Shown here one piece after another: positions 19,847 through 29,263 of a stretch of DNA of 64,000 nt. This stretch comes from Nonlabens ulvanivorans (GTDB lineage: Bacteria > Bacteroidota > Bacteroidia > Flavobacteriales > Flavobacteriaceae). Within the stretch, counting starts at the first letter, position 1; each line of letters opens with the position of its first letter. A model generated the notes under the pieces. The model saw only the letters and a list, made by a program, of their open reading frames with translations, did no database searches and was not told where the DNA came from. Location: positions 1 through 64,000 of the forward strand of contig NZ_BBMK01000009.1 of NCBI RefSeq assembly GCF_000755285.1, given 5' to 3'. The translations under genes and the position numbers were made by a program.

Positions 19847-20178
19847 CTAACCTACTCTATGACCATTGTTTGCAGCCGCACTGGGCTGTAAAAGAATTAC
19901 ATCTTTATCATCTCCTACGACACCTAACACAAGACATTCACTCATGAAATTTGCAATTTGTTTTTGGGGAAATTTACTACAGCAACGACTTGTTTTCCTA
20001 CCAGTTCCTTTTTATCATACCGTTTTGTGATTTGCGCACTGGTCTTCCTGATACCTAAAGGACCAAAGTCAATTTGTATTTGATAAGCTGGATTTCTAGC
20101 CTCTGGAAAATCACTTACCGTAAGCACAGTTCCTACTCGGATGTCTATCTTTTCAAAATCGCTCCAAGAAATCTCCAT
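19847..20178 (-). CDS. tRNA-binding (CsaA-like) protein (frameshifted)
   Basis: About 110 aa single EMAP/OB-fold domain: SWSDFEKIDIRVGTVLTV at the N-terminus, then RNPAYQIQIDFGPLGIRKTSAQIT. Adding one A to the A5 run (plus-strand T5, 19961-19965) gives NFPKKQIANFMSECLVLG and a natural end at 19847; the uncorrected frame stops early at NFPKNKLQIS. CsaA-like proteins bind RNA and have been proposed as export chaperones. The start overlaps the stop of the upstream gene (TAATG). Confidence 0.8.
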
Positions 20179-20475
20179 TAATGCATTCTTAATTTCTCAA
20201 TCATTTCACGAGAAATAGCAACATCTGCTCCATAAGCGTCAAGCAACAATCCTTTTTCACCATCTGCACACTCAAGCATATAATATCATATTGTCTCCAG
20301 GATTAGTCATCCCTTCAAATCTATAGAATTGTACGACCTCTATTTCTCCTGCTTTCCATTCTTTTTTTAAATGTTTAGAATGTACACCATCTTCTACCAG
20401 GTCAAAATCTATGGTATACCCTTTAGATTGCAAATCCTCTACGGCCTCTGTTACTGTGTCATATCCCTTTTTCAT
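20178..20475 (-). CDS. Small protein of the group often labelled phosphoribosylpyrophosphate synthetase (frameshifted)
   Basis: About 98 aa. YDTVTEAVEDLQSKGYTIDFDL at the start and VVQFYRFEGMTNPGDN in the middle match a short Bacteroidota family usually given that name, although it is far too short for a PRPP synthetase. A frame slip near 20281 separates ILYA from ECADGEKGLLLDAYGADVAIS, the expected C-terminal half. Function unknown. It is coupled to the tRNA-binding protein gene by a TAATG overlap. Confidence 0.65.
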
Positions 20476-20565
20476 GTTTTTATTTTAAATTTAAAAAAAT
20501 AAAAACATTCCTTACAGCTTTAAAAAAACTTTAAGTAATCTATTTATCGCGATGTTTTCTGGATA

Positions 20566-20581
20566 CGCTTCCGCGAAAGCG
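20566..20581. repeat. Palindrome copy, 15 of 16 bases (intergenic)
   Basis: CGCTTCCGCGAAAGCG, one mismatch, between a minus-strand and a plus-strand gene. Confidence 0.85.
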
Positions 20582-20622
20582 TAACAAAAACCACTTTTAT
20601 GCTACTAATAATAAAAAACTAA

Positions 20623-21177
20623 ATGGCACTGACTCCTTCTACTATGCTGCCCTTAAACACCAAGGCACCTCAATTTCAATTACTGGATACTATTAGTGGT
20701 GATATTTTGTCTTTTAATCAAATTAAAGGTAAAAAAGGAACTGTAGTCATGTTTATATGTAATCACTGTCCATTTGTTATTCATGTTAATGAAGAAATTG
20801 TAAGAATGGCAAATGATTACAGAATCCTTGGTTTTGGCTTTGTAGCGATATCTAGTAATGATATTGAAAGATATCCACAAGATTCACCAGATATGATGTA
20901 TAAAACGGCTATGGAAAACGATTATACTTTTCCATATTTATACGACCAAAGTCAAGAAGTTGCAAAAGCATATGATGCGGCGTGCACTCCAGATTTTTAT
21001 CTTTTTGATAGCGAGGACTATCTTATCTATCGAGGTCAACTAGATGATTCTAGACCAGGTAATGGCATTCCATTAACGGGACGTTCATTACGTGAGGCCA
21101 TGGATGCTATAATGGGAAATAAAAAAGTCCCTACGCTTCAAAAACCAAGTATGGGTTGTGGTATTAAGTGGATCTAA
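20623..21177 (+). CDS. Thioredoxin-fold (AhpC/TSA-like) protein
   Basis: 184 aa, no signal peptide. Thioredoxin-like fold with the redox motif CNHC in VVMFICNHCPFVIHV, then ISSND, YLYDQSQEVAKAYDAACTPDFYLFD and LVYRGQLDDSRPGN-like LIYRGQLDDSRPGN, the pattern of a common thioredoxin family group. It is likely a cytosolic thiol oxidoreductase or peroxidase-like enzyme; partner unknown. Confidence 0.85.
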   Translation: MALTPSTMLPLNTKAPQFQLLDTISGDILSFNQIKGKKGTVVMFICNHCPFVIHVNEEIVRMANDYRILGFGFVAISSNDIERYPQDSPDMMYKTAMENDYTFPYLYDQSQEVAKAYDAACTPDFYLFDSEDYLIYRGQLDDSRPGNGIPLTGRSLREAMDAIMGNKKVPTLQKPSMGCGIKWI

Positions 21178-21234
21178 TTAAGGATTCCTGTTCTAAAGTT
21201 GATGACATCTCACATACAAACTTTAAGTTTTAAA

Positions 21235-21774
21235 TTATTGTCCTAAATGAATCATCGCAAAAATGGCATAGTTTATCATGTCCTGATAATTTGCATCTAG
21301 TCCTTCAGAGACGATGGTTTTCCCTTTATTATCTTCAATTTGTTTTACTCTTAAAAGCTTTTGAAGAATTAAGTCTGTAAGCGAGCTCACTCTCATATCT
21401 CGCCATGCCTCGCCATAATCATGATTTTTATCCATCATCAACTGCTTAGTAACTGCAACATGATGGTCGTATAATTCTAGGGATTGCTCTAACGTTAAAT
21501 CAGGTTGCTCTACCACACCTTTTTCTAGCTGTACCAGTGCCATTATAGAATAATTGATTATCCCTATAAACTCACTTTCCTGACCTTCATCAACTTTAGA
21601 TTCTGCAAGTGTTTGAAGTCCTCTTATGCGTTGTGCTTTAATAAATATCTGATCTGTAAGCGATGGTAATCTTAATATGCGCCATGCACTACCATAATCT
21701 TTCATCTTCTTTGAGAAAAGATCTCTACAGGTGGTTACTACTGCATCATATTGCTGACTGGTCTGGGACATAAA
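21235..21774 (-). CDS. DUF1599 family protein
   Basis: About 179 aa. I placed the start at the ATG at 21774 (MSQTSQQYD), since the 13 residues before it from a TTG at 21813 look non-homologous. Two repeats of the family unit are seen: DLFSKKMKDYGSAWRILRLPSLTDQIFIKAQRI and MMDKNHDYGEAWRDMRVSSLTDLILQKLLRV. Each contains the DYGxAWR and SLTD blocks, which suggests an internal duplication with an all-alpha, MazG-like shape (inference). It is divergent from folP; this pairing is common in the phylum. Confidence 0.85.
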   Translation of the reverse strand, partial: FMSQTSQQYDAVVTTCRDLFSKKMKDYGSAWRILRLPSLTDQIFIKAQRIRGLQTLAESKVDEGQESEFIGIINYSIMALVQLEKGVVEQPDLTLEQSLELYDHHVAVTKQLMMDKNHDYGEAWRDMRVSSLTDLILQKLLRVKQIEDNKGKTIVSEGLDANYQDMINYAIFAMIHLGQ

Positions 21775-21827
21775 CGGATAATATTTTGTGTAAATTTCGG
21801 CTTTAAATTTCAAATAACCATAATTTA

Positions 21828-22658
21828 ATGCAGACCATCAATTGTAGCGGTAGATTAATAGACCTGTCCACACCACGCGTGATGGGTATCGTTAATGTCA
21901 CACCAGATTCTTTTTATGATGGTGGTAAATTAAAATCAGACTCAGATCTATTACATCAGGTCACTAAAATGTTGACTGATGGCGCTACATTTATAGACAT
22001 AGGTGGTTACAGCTCCAGACCAGATGGAGTTGATATATCTGTTGATTACGAGTTGAACCGCGTTATTCCCATGATAGAGGTGTTGTGTAGGGAATTTAAA
22101 AATCTTAATCTAAGTATAGATAGTTTCCGAGCTAGTGTAATAGATCAAGCAGTACAGCATGGTGCCAATATAGTTAATGATATAAGTGCTGGAACGATAG
22201 ATGAAAAAGTCATAGAGACAGTAGCGCTACATCAAGTACCCTATATCATGATGCATATGCGTGGCACACCACAAACTATGAAGTGCTTAACTAATTATGA
22301 CAACCTGATAAAAGATATTAATTTCTATTTTTCGGAGCGTATTGCTACAGCCAGAGCTGCAGGAATTAATGATATAATAATCGATCCAGGTTATGGGTTT
22401 GCAAAAACAATTAATCAAAATTTTCAATTACTTAAAAACCAAGACCTATTAAACGTTCACAATGTACCTGTACTCTCTGGAATCTCTCGTAAGTCAATGA
22501 TTTACAAAACTCTAGACATTGAAGCTTCACAAGCACTTAATGGCACTAGTGCCTTACATATGCTGTGCTTACAAAAAGGCGCTTCCTTATTACGAGTGCA
22601 TGATGTTAAGGAAGCGATGGAAGTGATAAAGCTTTATCATATGTTAGAAACAAATTAA
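21828..22658 (+). CDS. folP: Dihydropteroate synthase
   Basis: 276 aa TIM barrel that joins p-aminobenzoate to the pterin diphosphate in folate synthesis. Motifs: MGIVNVTPDSFYDGGK at the N-terminus, GATFIDIGGYSSRPDG, SIDSFRASV, the HMRGTPQTM loop and IDPGYGFAKT near residue 185. It lies directly upstream of cdaA, an arrangement widespread in Bacteroidota and some Firmicutes. It is a sulfonamide target family. Confidence 0.95.
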   Translation: MQTINCSGRLIDLSTPRVMGIVNVTPDSFYDGGKLKSDSDLLHQVTKMLTDGATFIDIGGYSSRPDGVDISVDYELNRVIPMIEVLCREFKNLNLSIDSFRASVIDQAVQHGANIVNDISAGTIDEKVIETVALHQVPYIMMHMRGTPQTMKCLTNYDNLIKDINFYFSERIATARAAGINDIIIDPGYGFAKTINQNFQLLKNQDLLNVHNVPVLSGISRKSMIYKTLDIEASQALNGTSALHMLCLQKGASLLRVHDVKEAMEVIKLYHMLETN

Positions 22659-22685
22659 ATTCTATTTTTACAAAAACCGATCCCT

Positions 22686-23462
22686 TTGGAATTACCAGAT
22701 TTAAGAATTCTCGACGTTATAGATATATTGTTAGTGGCAGCGCTAACCTTCTATTTGTATAGACTGGTAAAAGGCACACCTGCTATTAATATTTTTATAG
22801 GAATCGTAATCATTTATATCATTTATAGCATTACTGAAACGCTTAAAATGGAACTACTTAGTCGGGCATTGGGTGCTTTTACCGGCGCAGGTGTTTTTGC
22901 ATTAATTGTTGTATTTCAACAAGAAATCCGAAAGTTTTTATTAATGCTCGGATCTACTAACTTTACTTCTCGTAAAGGTTTTTTAAGGCAATTACATTTC
23001 TTTAAAGACGATATAGACACTGACCATACTGCCATAGATCAAATAGTAAAGGCTTGTGATGAAATGTCTAAAACATTTACTGGTGCATTAATTGTCATTA
23101 AGCGAGATGGATCGTTAGACTTTGTAAAAAACTCTGGTGATGAGCAAGACATTGTTGTAAATACATCTATTATTAAAAGTATCTTTTTTAAGAACTCACC
23201 TTTACATGATGGTGCCATGATCATTGAAGGTAACCGTATAACGGCTACTCGTGTGATTTTACCTGTATCAGATAATAGAAGTATTCCTCAACGTTTTGGA
23301 CTTAGACATCGTGCAGCTGTAGGTGTTACGGAGAGAAGTAACGCCATCGCTATTGCTGTAAGTGAAGAAACTGGTCAAATTTCTCTAATTAATAACGCTG
23401 AATTTGAAACATTTGAGAATTTAGAAGACCTATCTGTGAGGATCAAAAAACATCTCGAGTGA
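22686..23462 (+). CDS. cdaA: Diadenylate cyclase (c-di-AMP synthase, CdaA type)
   Basis: 258 aa with a TTG start. Three N-terminal membrane segments (LDVIDILLVAALTFYLY, IFIGIVIIYIIYSI, GAFALIVVFQ-like GVFALIVVFQQEI), then the DAC domain with both catalytic motifs: SPLHDGAMIIEG (DGA) and FGLRHRAAVGVTE (RHR). Makes the second messenger c-di-AMP from two ATP at the membrane, controlling osmolyte and potassium balance and wall homeostasis. No CdaR/GlmM partner is next to it; instead it overlaps by 4 nt a tandem pair of DUF3667 membrane proteins. Confidence 0.93.
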   Translation: MELPDLRILDVIDILLVAALTFYLYRLVKGTPAINIFIGIVIIYIIYSITETLKMELLSRALGAFTGAGVFALIVVFQQEIRKFLLMLGSTNFTSRKGFLRQLHFFKDDIDTDHTAIDQIVKACDEMSKTFTGALIVIKRDGSLDFVKNSGDEQDIVVNTSIIKSIFFKNSPLHDGAMIIEGNRITATRVILPVSDNRSIPQRFGLRHRAAVGVTERSNAIAIAVSEETGQISLINNAEFETFENLEDLSVRIKKHLE

Positions 23463-24260
23463 AAACCTGTAAAAATTGCACCACCAGATACACTAGTAAA
23501 TTTAATTATTGCCCACATTGCGGTGCACAATGGTTGGACTACAGACTTACACCTCGTAAAATCACAGCTGAATTTACCGATCGCTATTTAGGAACTGAGA
23601 ATGTTTTTATCAAAACTTGCATCACGCTTTTTAAATATCCAGAGGATGTGATAAATGGATATATAACTGGACAACGCAAGAAGTATGTCAATGTGATTAA
23701 TTTCTTCTTTATTAGTTTAACGCTATTCGGAATTCACATATTTGTGCTTAAAAACTTTTACCCAGAATTATTAGGATTTGACGCCATATCTTCAAATGAA
23801 AAAAACACAGAAGAATACCTATCCTATTTTTATGATTACATGGGGGCTTTTAACCTCGATATTCATTCCTTTTTATGCTTTAACTGGCTGGGTGACATTT
23901 TATAAAAAGTCATACAATTTTGTAGAGCATCTCGTGCTATTCGGCTATGTTTTTGGATTAATAAATCTGATAACGGTATTATTAACGCCTGTAATCATCC
24001 TTACATCTCTGAATTATTTTCAGATGACTTCAATTCTATCTGTATTCTCTTTTTTATTGATAGGTTGGTACTATAAAAGGATTTTTAAATTATCATTTTG
24101 GAAAACGGTTTGGAAAACTATTTTAATGACCATTCTCTATTTTATCACCCAATTCATCATCACTTTAATTATAGGTATGATTATTATTGCAGTAATAGTC
24201 ATTTTTTATCCTGATTTATTAGAAGGGCTTAATATCAAACTAAATGGAACGCAACTGTAA
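23459..24260 (+). CDS. DUF3667 zinc-ribbon membrane protein, copy 1 (frameshifted)
   Basis: Two overlapping pieces (23459-23905, 23778-24260) join if the G5 run at 23842-23846 is G4, giving YFYDYMGLLTSIFIPFYALTGWVTF. The N-terminal zinc ribbon CKNCTTRYTSKFNYCPHCGAQW has four Cys. It is followed by YLGTENVFIKTCITLFKYPEDVINGYITGQRKKYV, the family signature, then about five membrane segments. Function unknown. It overlaps both cdaA (4 nt) and the second DUF3667 gene (17 nt). Confidence 0.82.
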
Positions 24261-25067
24261 AAACTGTGGAAGTCTCGTATATGCTGGTAAATCATACTGT
24301 GCAGACTGTGGTGCAAAATGGATTGAAAAGCGTATCACTATGCGCAATGTAGGTATCGATGTCGCAGATATGTATCTGGGAATAGATACTAAATTTGGAC
24401 GTAATTTTATAGACCTATTCACTAAACCACACCACGTCATTAATGGATATATAAAAGGTGCCCGCATGAACTATGTGGACGCCATACGATATGTCTTTAT
24501 TGCTATTTTTATGAGTGGTATCTATATGTTTGTTGTGAAAACTTTTAATATCGACATAACCGCAGGCCTTGCCAATAACGATGAATTTTACAGATCATTA
24601 GGTTATACCGAAGAAAGAATAGCCGAAACTAATGTAATGAATGGTAAAATTTTTGATTTTGTCACTAAGTATCAAGGCTTAATCATTTTCATGACCTTAC
24701 CTATACTTGCGTTTATAGGACGTATTACTTTCTGGAAAAACAAGAAATATAACTTTACAGAGCATCTGGTATTTCATATGTACACTTACAGCCATTTTGT
24801 AATTGTAACAACTCCCGTATCAATATTATTAAGTTTTATTAATGTAGATATTTTAATGGCGTGGTCCATGATGGCCTACCCAATGCTATTCATATACAAT
24901 ACTTATTGCTATAAAAATGCATGTATTTAAACTGGCAAGAAGCTATACTTAAAGCATTTATCGCTATTATGATATCGGTTGCCCTTGCAATAATTACATT
25001 TTTAGCAGGCATAATAATTACTATAATAGTTGTTGTTATTTATAAAAAATATATAAGTCCAGCTTAA
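24244..25067 (+). CDS. DUF3667 zinc-ribbon membrane protein, copy 2 (frameshifted)
   Basis: Paralogue of the previous gene. Zinc ribbon CKNCGSLVYAGKSYCADCGAKW, then DMYLGIDTKFGRNFIDLFTKPHHVINGYIKGARMNYVDAIRY and several membrane segments. The frame stops at 24930, but one more A in the A5 run at 24913-24917 extends it through LNWQEAILKAFIAIM and a last hydrophobic helix to TAA at 25067. The tandem copies are clearly diverged, so the duplication is old. They may be functionally tied to cdaA by their overlapping order (inference). Confidence 0.8.
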
Positions 25068-25084
25068 GAATAGATTTACAAATA

Positions 25085-25100
25085 CGCTTTCGCGAAAGCG
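25085..25100. repeat. CGCTTTCGCGAAAGCG palindrome (intergenic)
   Basis: Perfect copy in the 57-bp gap between convergent genes (DUF3667 copy 2 and the ABC exporter). Confidence 0.95.
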
Positions 25101-25123
25101 AACTCACAACAAGCTATTTAAAA

Positions 25124-26905
25124 TTATGCGACCTCTTCTTGAGCAAATTGAACCTCATAAAGATTCTTGTAATAACCATCTTCTTTTTGAAGAAGTTCTA
25201 AATGCGATCCTATTTCAACAATCTGACCAGAGTCCATTACAATAATTTTATCGGCTTTTTTAATAGTAGCAAGCCTATGAGCTATTACTATAGAAGTGCG
25301 ATTTTTTGTAATTTTTTCTGTAGCGTCTTGTATCAATTGCTCACTATAACCATCTACAGAGCTTGTAGCCTCATCTAACACTAGAATACTAGGATTTGAA
25401 ACATATGCTCTTAAAAAGGCTATTAACTGTCGCTGGCCAGAGCTTAACATGACACCACGCTCCTTAACATTATAGTGATAACCACCAGGCAAAGAGGTAA
25501 TAAATTTATGGACACCTATTTCTTTTGCAGCCTTTACAACGTCATCCTCTGTAATATTGATATCGTTGAGCGTTATGTTATTAAGTATAGTATCTGCAAA
25601 TAGGAAAACATCTTGAAGAACAACTGCAATTTCTGATCGCAAGCTGTATAAATCATAGTCCTTTGTGTTTACACCATCAATTAAGATATCTCCAGCATCT
25701 ATCTCATAGAACCTAGATAATAAATTAATAATTGTTGATTTACCAGCACCTGTTGCTCCTACAATGGCAACTGTATTACCTGGATCTACTTTGAAACTAA
25801 TACCCTTGAGCACAAGCTCATCGTCTACATAACTAAATTTTACGTCTTCAAATACAATCTCGCCTTTAAGATGGTCTGCCTTTACATTACCAGTATTCTC
25901 AATAGTTGAATCGGTATCTAATATCCCAAAAACTCTATTTGCGGCTACCATACCCATCTGTAGGGTATTGAATTTATCTGCTATCTGTCGTAACGGTCTG
26001 AAGAGCATTTGAGCTAGCTGTATAAACATAACTATCGTACCTATTTGTAAACTAGCCTCTTCTAACGTATCACTAGATACCATTAACTTAAAACCTAAAA
26101 ACACAATTAAGGCAATGGTTATACTTGAAGCCATTTCAGCAATAGGAAAGAATATAGAATTATACCACACCGTCTTAACCCATGCGTTACGATGCTTATC
26201 ATTTATTTCTTTAAACTGATTATACTCTACCTTTTCACGGTTAAAGATTTGAACTATTTTCATTCCTGTAACTCGTTCTTGAACAAAAGAATTTAAATTA
26301 CTCACCTGATTACGTACGTCTTCAAATGCCGTTTTCATAGCTTTTTGAAATACTCGAGTTGCATATAATATAAATGGCATTACAATCAGAGAAACTAAAG
26401 TCAATTGCCAACTAGAAATACCCATAAATACAAGGACCACTAGCATTTTTAATAAATCAGATATAATAACAAACAACCCTTGTGAAAAGATACTTGCAAT
26501 AGTCTCTATATCACTTACAGCTCTAGTGACCAGTTTACCTACAGCACTTTTATCAAAGTACTTCATTTTAAAACTGAGCATGTGGCTGAAAAGTTTTAAC
26601 CTCAAATCTCTAATCACCTGTTGCCCTAACCAGTTTGCATAAAATATAAATGAAAATTGTAATAACACCTCTAATAACAGTGCAGCGACCATTACACAAA
26701 TCACTATATAAATACCACTTAATTCTTGTGGGATTATGTAATCATCTATTAAAACTTTAATTAAATATGGCATTGCAATAGCAAGACCTGAAAGTAAAAT
26801 AGCAGAAACAGCTACAAAATAATATGTAGTCTTATAAGGTTTTGTATAAGAGATCAGCCTCTTGAACAATTTAAAGTTAAATGCATTACCTGTAGTAGAT
26901 GCCAT
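25124..26905 (-). CDS. ABC exporter, fused permease and ATPase (MsbA-like)
   Basis: 593 aa half-transporter that works as a dimer. Six membrane segments lie in residues 25-320. The nucleotide-binding domain has Walker A GATGAGKST (~388), Q-loop VLQDVFLF, signature LSSGQRQL, Walker B ILVLDEATSS and H-loop IAHRLAT. This is the group containing lipid and multidrug exporters; the substrate is not predictable. It is followed (upstream on this strand) by a PH-like membrane protein and truA, all with short gaps or overlaps, so probably one operon starting at truA. Confidence 0.92.
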   Translation of the reverse strand: MASTTGNAFNFKLFKRLISYTKPYKTTYYFVAVSAILLSGLAIAMPYLIKVLIDDYIIPQELSGIYIVICVMVAALLLEVLLQFSFIFYANWLGQQVIRDLRLKLFSHMLSFKMKYFDKSAVGKLVTRAVSDIETIASIFSQGLFVIISDLLKMLVVLVFMGISSWQLTLVSLIVMPFILYATRVFQKAMKTAFEDVRNQVSNLNSFVQERVTGMKIVQIFNREKVEYNQFKEINDKHRNAWVKTVWYNSIFFPIAEMASSITIALIVFLGFKLMVSSDTLEEASLQIGTIVMFIQLAQMLFRPLRQIADKFNTLQMGMVAANRVFGILDTDSTIENTGNVKADHLKGEIVFEDVKFSYVDDELVLKGISFKVDPGNTVAIVGATGAGKSTIINLLSRFYEIDAGDILIDGVNTKDYDLYSLRSEIAVVLQDVFLFADTILNNITLNDINITEDDVVKAAKEIGVHKFITSLPGGYHYNVKERGVMLSSGQRQLIAFLRAYVSNPSILVLDEATSSVDGYSEQLIQDATEKITKNRTSIVIAHRLATIKKADKIIVMDSGQIVEIGSHLELLQKEDGYYKNLYEVQFAQEEVA

Positions 26906-26910
26906 AATTA

Positions 26911-27372
26911 TTATAATAAATGTGCAATACTAGATTGCAATTCTTTTTCTTTTTGTGTACCGATTACATATTGACGACCAGCCATTTTGATATGAAGTCC
27001 TTTTGAGCCACTCACATTGTAAACGGTTCCATAATTAGTCCATAGCCTTATTCCCCATCCACCTACAAAACCATAATCAATTACTTGTGCTTCTGACAAT
27101 TCAGACCATTTAAAGACCTTTTTAATAAAAGGAATATATCTAACGGTAATTTCATCGTCCGTTATTGTCGTTGTCAACCTGAGTGATAAAAATAAAACCA
27201 AAATAAGACCTATAATAACACTTGGCATAACTTTATCAATAGTGAGTTGATCTAGAAGATCTTCATCCCAATTAAATTGGAACAATATGACTACTACTAA
27301 ACCTATAATTATAAGCCACAACCACCACTGCGTAAAACGTTGCGTTTCTTGAAAGATAATTTTACTTTTCAT
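26911..27372 (-). CDS. Membrane protein with bacterial PH-like domain
   Basis: 153 aa. Two hydrophobic segments (WWLWLIIIGLVVVILF and VMPSVIIGLILVLFLSL), then a beta-rich C-terminus with ITDDEITVRYIPFIKKVFKWSELSEAQVIDYG and a GGWGIRLW..YNVSGSKGLHIKMAGRQYVIGTQ segment. This ordering is characteristic of small bacterial PH-like proteins. Function unknown. Its start overlaps the truA stop by 4 nt. Confidence 0.65.
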   Translation of the reverse strand: MKSKIIFQETQRFTQWWLWLIIIGLVVVILFQFNWDEDLLDQLTIDKVMPSVIIGLILVLFLSLRLTTTITDDEITVRYIPFIKKVFKWSELSEAQVIDYGFVGGWGIRLWTNYGTVYNVSGSKGLHIKMAGRQYVIGTQKEKELQSSIAHLL

Positions 27373-28124
27373 AAAAACAGCTCCTCTGGATAATGAATTT
27401 TAGTAAGAAACAATCCTCCTGCAGGAGCACTTGCGCCAGCATTACTACGATTTTTAGAAGCAATTATTTCTCGCAAATCTTCAATTGTTTTTTTACCATA
27501 CCCGATATCTAATAATGTTCCCACTACTGCCCTAACCATATTACGTAAAAATCTATTTGCAGTGATATGAAAAATCACTTTATGATCTTTAAATTCAAAA
27601 TAAGCCTCTGTTAGATCACATATATAAGTCTTTACATCAGTATTAGACCTTGAGAAACATTCAAAATCTTTATACTCTGGTAAAATTGCAGCAGCTTCCT
27701 GCATTAATTTAAAATCAGGCTTTCTAAAAAGAACATATGCCTGCATTACCTGAAAAGGATCCGGTCTTAATAAAAAATGATATTCATAGGATCTTTTATA
27801 AGCATGGAATCGCGCATGTGCATTTTCTACAACAGGTTTCACTTCGAAAACAGCAATATCCTTAGGCAACCACCTATTTAATCGATAAACTAGATGTTCC
27901 AGATCTATTTCTCCTACATAATCAAAATGGGCTACCATAAATGCCGCATGTACACCAGCATCAGTCCTTCCAGCACCTTGAATCGCTATTTTTTCTCTCA
28001 GCATTTTATTCAATCCATCCTCTACAACTTCTTGTACAGATATACTTTGTGGTTGTCGTTGCCATCCATGATAAGCTGTACCATCATAAGCGAGCTCAAT
28101 AAAATAACGTCTTTTGTCTTGCAT
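27369..28124 (-). CDS. truA: tRNA pseudouridine(38-40) synthase
   Basis: 251 aa. Forms pseudouridine at positions 38-40 in the anticodon stem. Motifs: ELAYDGTAYHGWQRQP at the N-terminus, the catalytic Asp in GAGRTDAGVHA (~59), HARFHAYKRSYEY, FECFSRSNTDVKTY and the C-terminal ANRFLRNMVRAVVGTLLDIG. The promoter element TATCTTTG ends 5 nt before the ATG, suggesting a leaderless mRNA. Confidence 0.95.
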   Translation of the reverse strand: MQDKRRYFIELAYDGTAYHGWQRQPQSISVQEVVEDGLNKMLREKIAIQGAGRTDAGVHAAFMVAHFDYVGEIDLEHLVYRLNRWLPKDIAVFEVKPVVENAHARFHAYKRSYEYHFLLRPDPFQVMQAYVLFRKPDFKLMQEAAAILPEYKDFECFSRSNTDVKTYICDLTEAYFEFKDHKVIFHITANRFLRNMVRAVVGTLLDIGYGKKTIEDLREIIASKNRSNAGASAPAGGLFLTKIHYPEELFL

Positions 28125-28129
28125 CCATA

Positions 28130-28137
28130 CAAAGATA
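28130..28137 (-). promoter_or_regulatory. -7 element TATCTTTG of truA (leaderless)
   Basis: TAnnTTTG on the minus strand, 5 nt before the truA ATG. Confidence 0.5.
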
Positions 28138-28240
28138 AGTGGATATGCCGGATATTGAACCAGATTTGTTGCTAGTAGAAATTGAGAAAAGATAAGAAGT
28201 ATAAACCACGGTAAAATTCCATCAACACAGATTCACACAC

Positions 28241-28248
28241 TATCTTTG
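28241..28248 (+). promoter_or_regulatory. -7 element TATCTTTG of the phosphoesterase (leaderless)
   Basis: TAnnTTTG ends 4 nt before the ATG at 28253; the start of transcription would fall at or on the start codon. Confidence 0.5.
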
Positions 28249-28252
28249 AAAT

Positions 28253-28743
28253 ATGAAAATATTACTGCTTTCAGACACACACAGCCATATAGACGATTTT
28301 ATCATTAAATATGTTAAGCAAGTAGATGAGGTATGGCACGCTGGTGACATAGGTGATTTAAAGGTTACAGATCAAATTGCTGCTATAAAACCACTACGAG
28401 CCGTATGGGGGGGCAATATAGATGATGATAAAGCAAGAATGCAGTTTCCTGAAAACAATCGTTTTATATGTGAAGAGATGGACGTATGGATCACACATAT
28501 AGGTGGTTATCCTGGCAGGTACAACCAGCGAGTAAGACCAGAGATTTATAATAATCCACCAGATCTATTTATTTGTGGCCATTCACACATTCTTAAAGTA
28601 ATCAACGATAAAAAATCAATTGTCTACATATGAATCCTGGCGCTATAGGCCTACATGGTTTTCATCAAAAACGTACCATGTTGCGATTTGAAATTAATGC
28701 AGGTAAGATTTCAAATTTAGAGTTAATTGAGAAAGATCGCTAG
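28253..28743 (+). CDS. YfcE/MJ0936-type metallophosphoesterase (frameshifted)
   Basis: About 163 aa. Metal-binding motifs of the calcineurin-like fold: LLSDTHSH (D-x-H), HAGDIGD (GD), the N of GGNIDDD, THIGGYP and CGHSHI (GHxH). The frame breaks at A6 (28610-28615). One added A restores KKINCLHMNPGAIGLHGFHQKRT and an end at 28743, as the family expects. The G7 run at 28407-28413 gives VWGGNID where VWGN/VYGN is usual, that is, one Gly codon too many. Likely a phosphodiesterase on nucleotides or small phosphates. Confidence 0.88.
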
Positions 28744-28771
28744 AGCTTAAATGTAATGATGTAAAGAATTA

Positions 28772-28787
28772 CGCTTTCGCGAAAGCG
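28772..28787. repeat. CGCTTTCGCGAAAGCG palindrome (intergenic)
   Basis: Perfect copy with the longer arms TTA..TAA, 9 bp before a terminator hairpin. Confidence 0.95.
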
Positions 28788-28795
28788 TAAAAACA

Positions 28796-28827
28796 AAAAC
28801 CTGCAAGGTGGCGCCTCGCAGGTTTTT
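28796..28827. terminator. Hairpin between convergent genes
   Basis: AAAACCTGC / GCAGGTTTT stem with an AAGGTGGCGCCTC loop that can itself pair (AGG..CCT), T5 tail; serves the phosphoesterase and possibly the DUF4293 gene. Confidence 0.7.
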
Positions 28828-28852
28828 CACTAAATAAACTAAGATACAGTGT

Positions 28853-29263
28853 TTAACGAAAACGATCTGCAGATTTTACGAGTTGCTCATCCCTACGAAT
28901 AGCTCTGTTAGCCAGAACTAAAAAAACGATAGATATGATAGGTAAAAGCATCCCAATGCCTTTCTCAGAAACCGCCGTTTCTCCAGACATAGTTAGCGAT
29001 CGATAAACGAAAACTCCTAGCAAAATAAGGTTCAATAAAATATTAAGACGGTTTACAACCGTTTGTAACTTTCTATTATTATAAATAAATATAGCCGCTA
29101 CTGATAACAATGCACTAGCAACAAAAGCGCCAAAATAACTAGACTCATCCATGGCTACAACTTCATTACCTTCTCCATCAATCCATAAACTTACTACAAA
29201 AATAAGACCGCCAGAAATAGCAGCAGCTAGTATTAAATAAATGGTCTGAATACGTTGTATCAT
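28853..29263 (-). CDS. DUF4293 family membrane protein
   Basis: 136 aa with four membrane segments: IYLILAAAISGGLIFVVSLW, FGAFVASALLSVAAIFIY, LNILLNLILLGVFVY and GMLLPIISIVFLVLANRAI. The opening MIQRIQTIYL and closing LANRAIRRDE are typical of DUF4293, a Bacteroidota family. It is divergent from rho, which is the usual arrangement. Function unknown. Confidence 0.85.
   Translation of the reverse strand: MIQRIQTIYLILAAAISGGLIFVVSLWIDGEGNEVVAMDESSYFGAFVASALLSVAAIFIYNNRKLQTVVNRLNILLNLILLGVFVYRSLTMSGETAVSEKGIGMLLPIISIVFLVLANRAIRRDEQLVKSADRFR

Noticed and set aside
23842-23846. Programmed ribosomal frameshift or phase variation at DUF3667
   Set aside because: Many unrelated genes, including essential ones and a tRNA, show the same kind of change, so an assembly error is the common cause.
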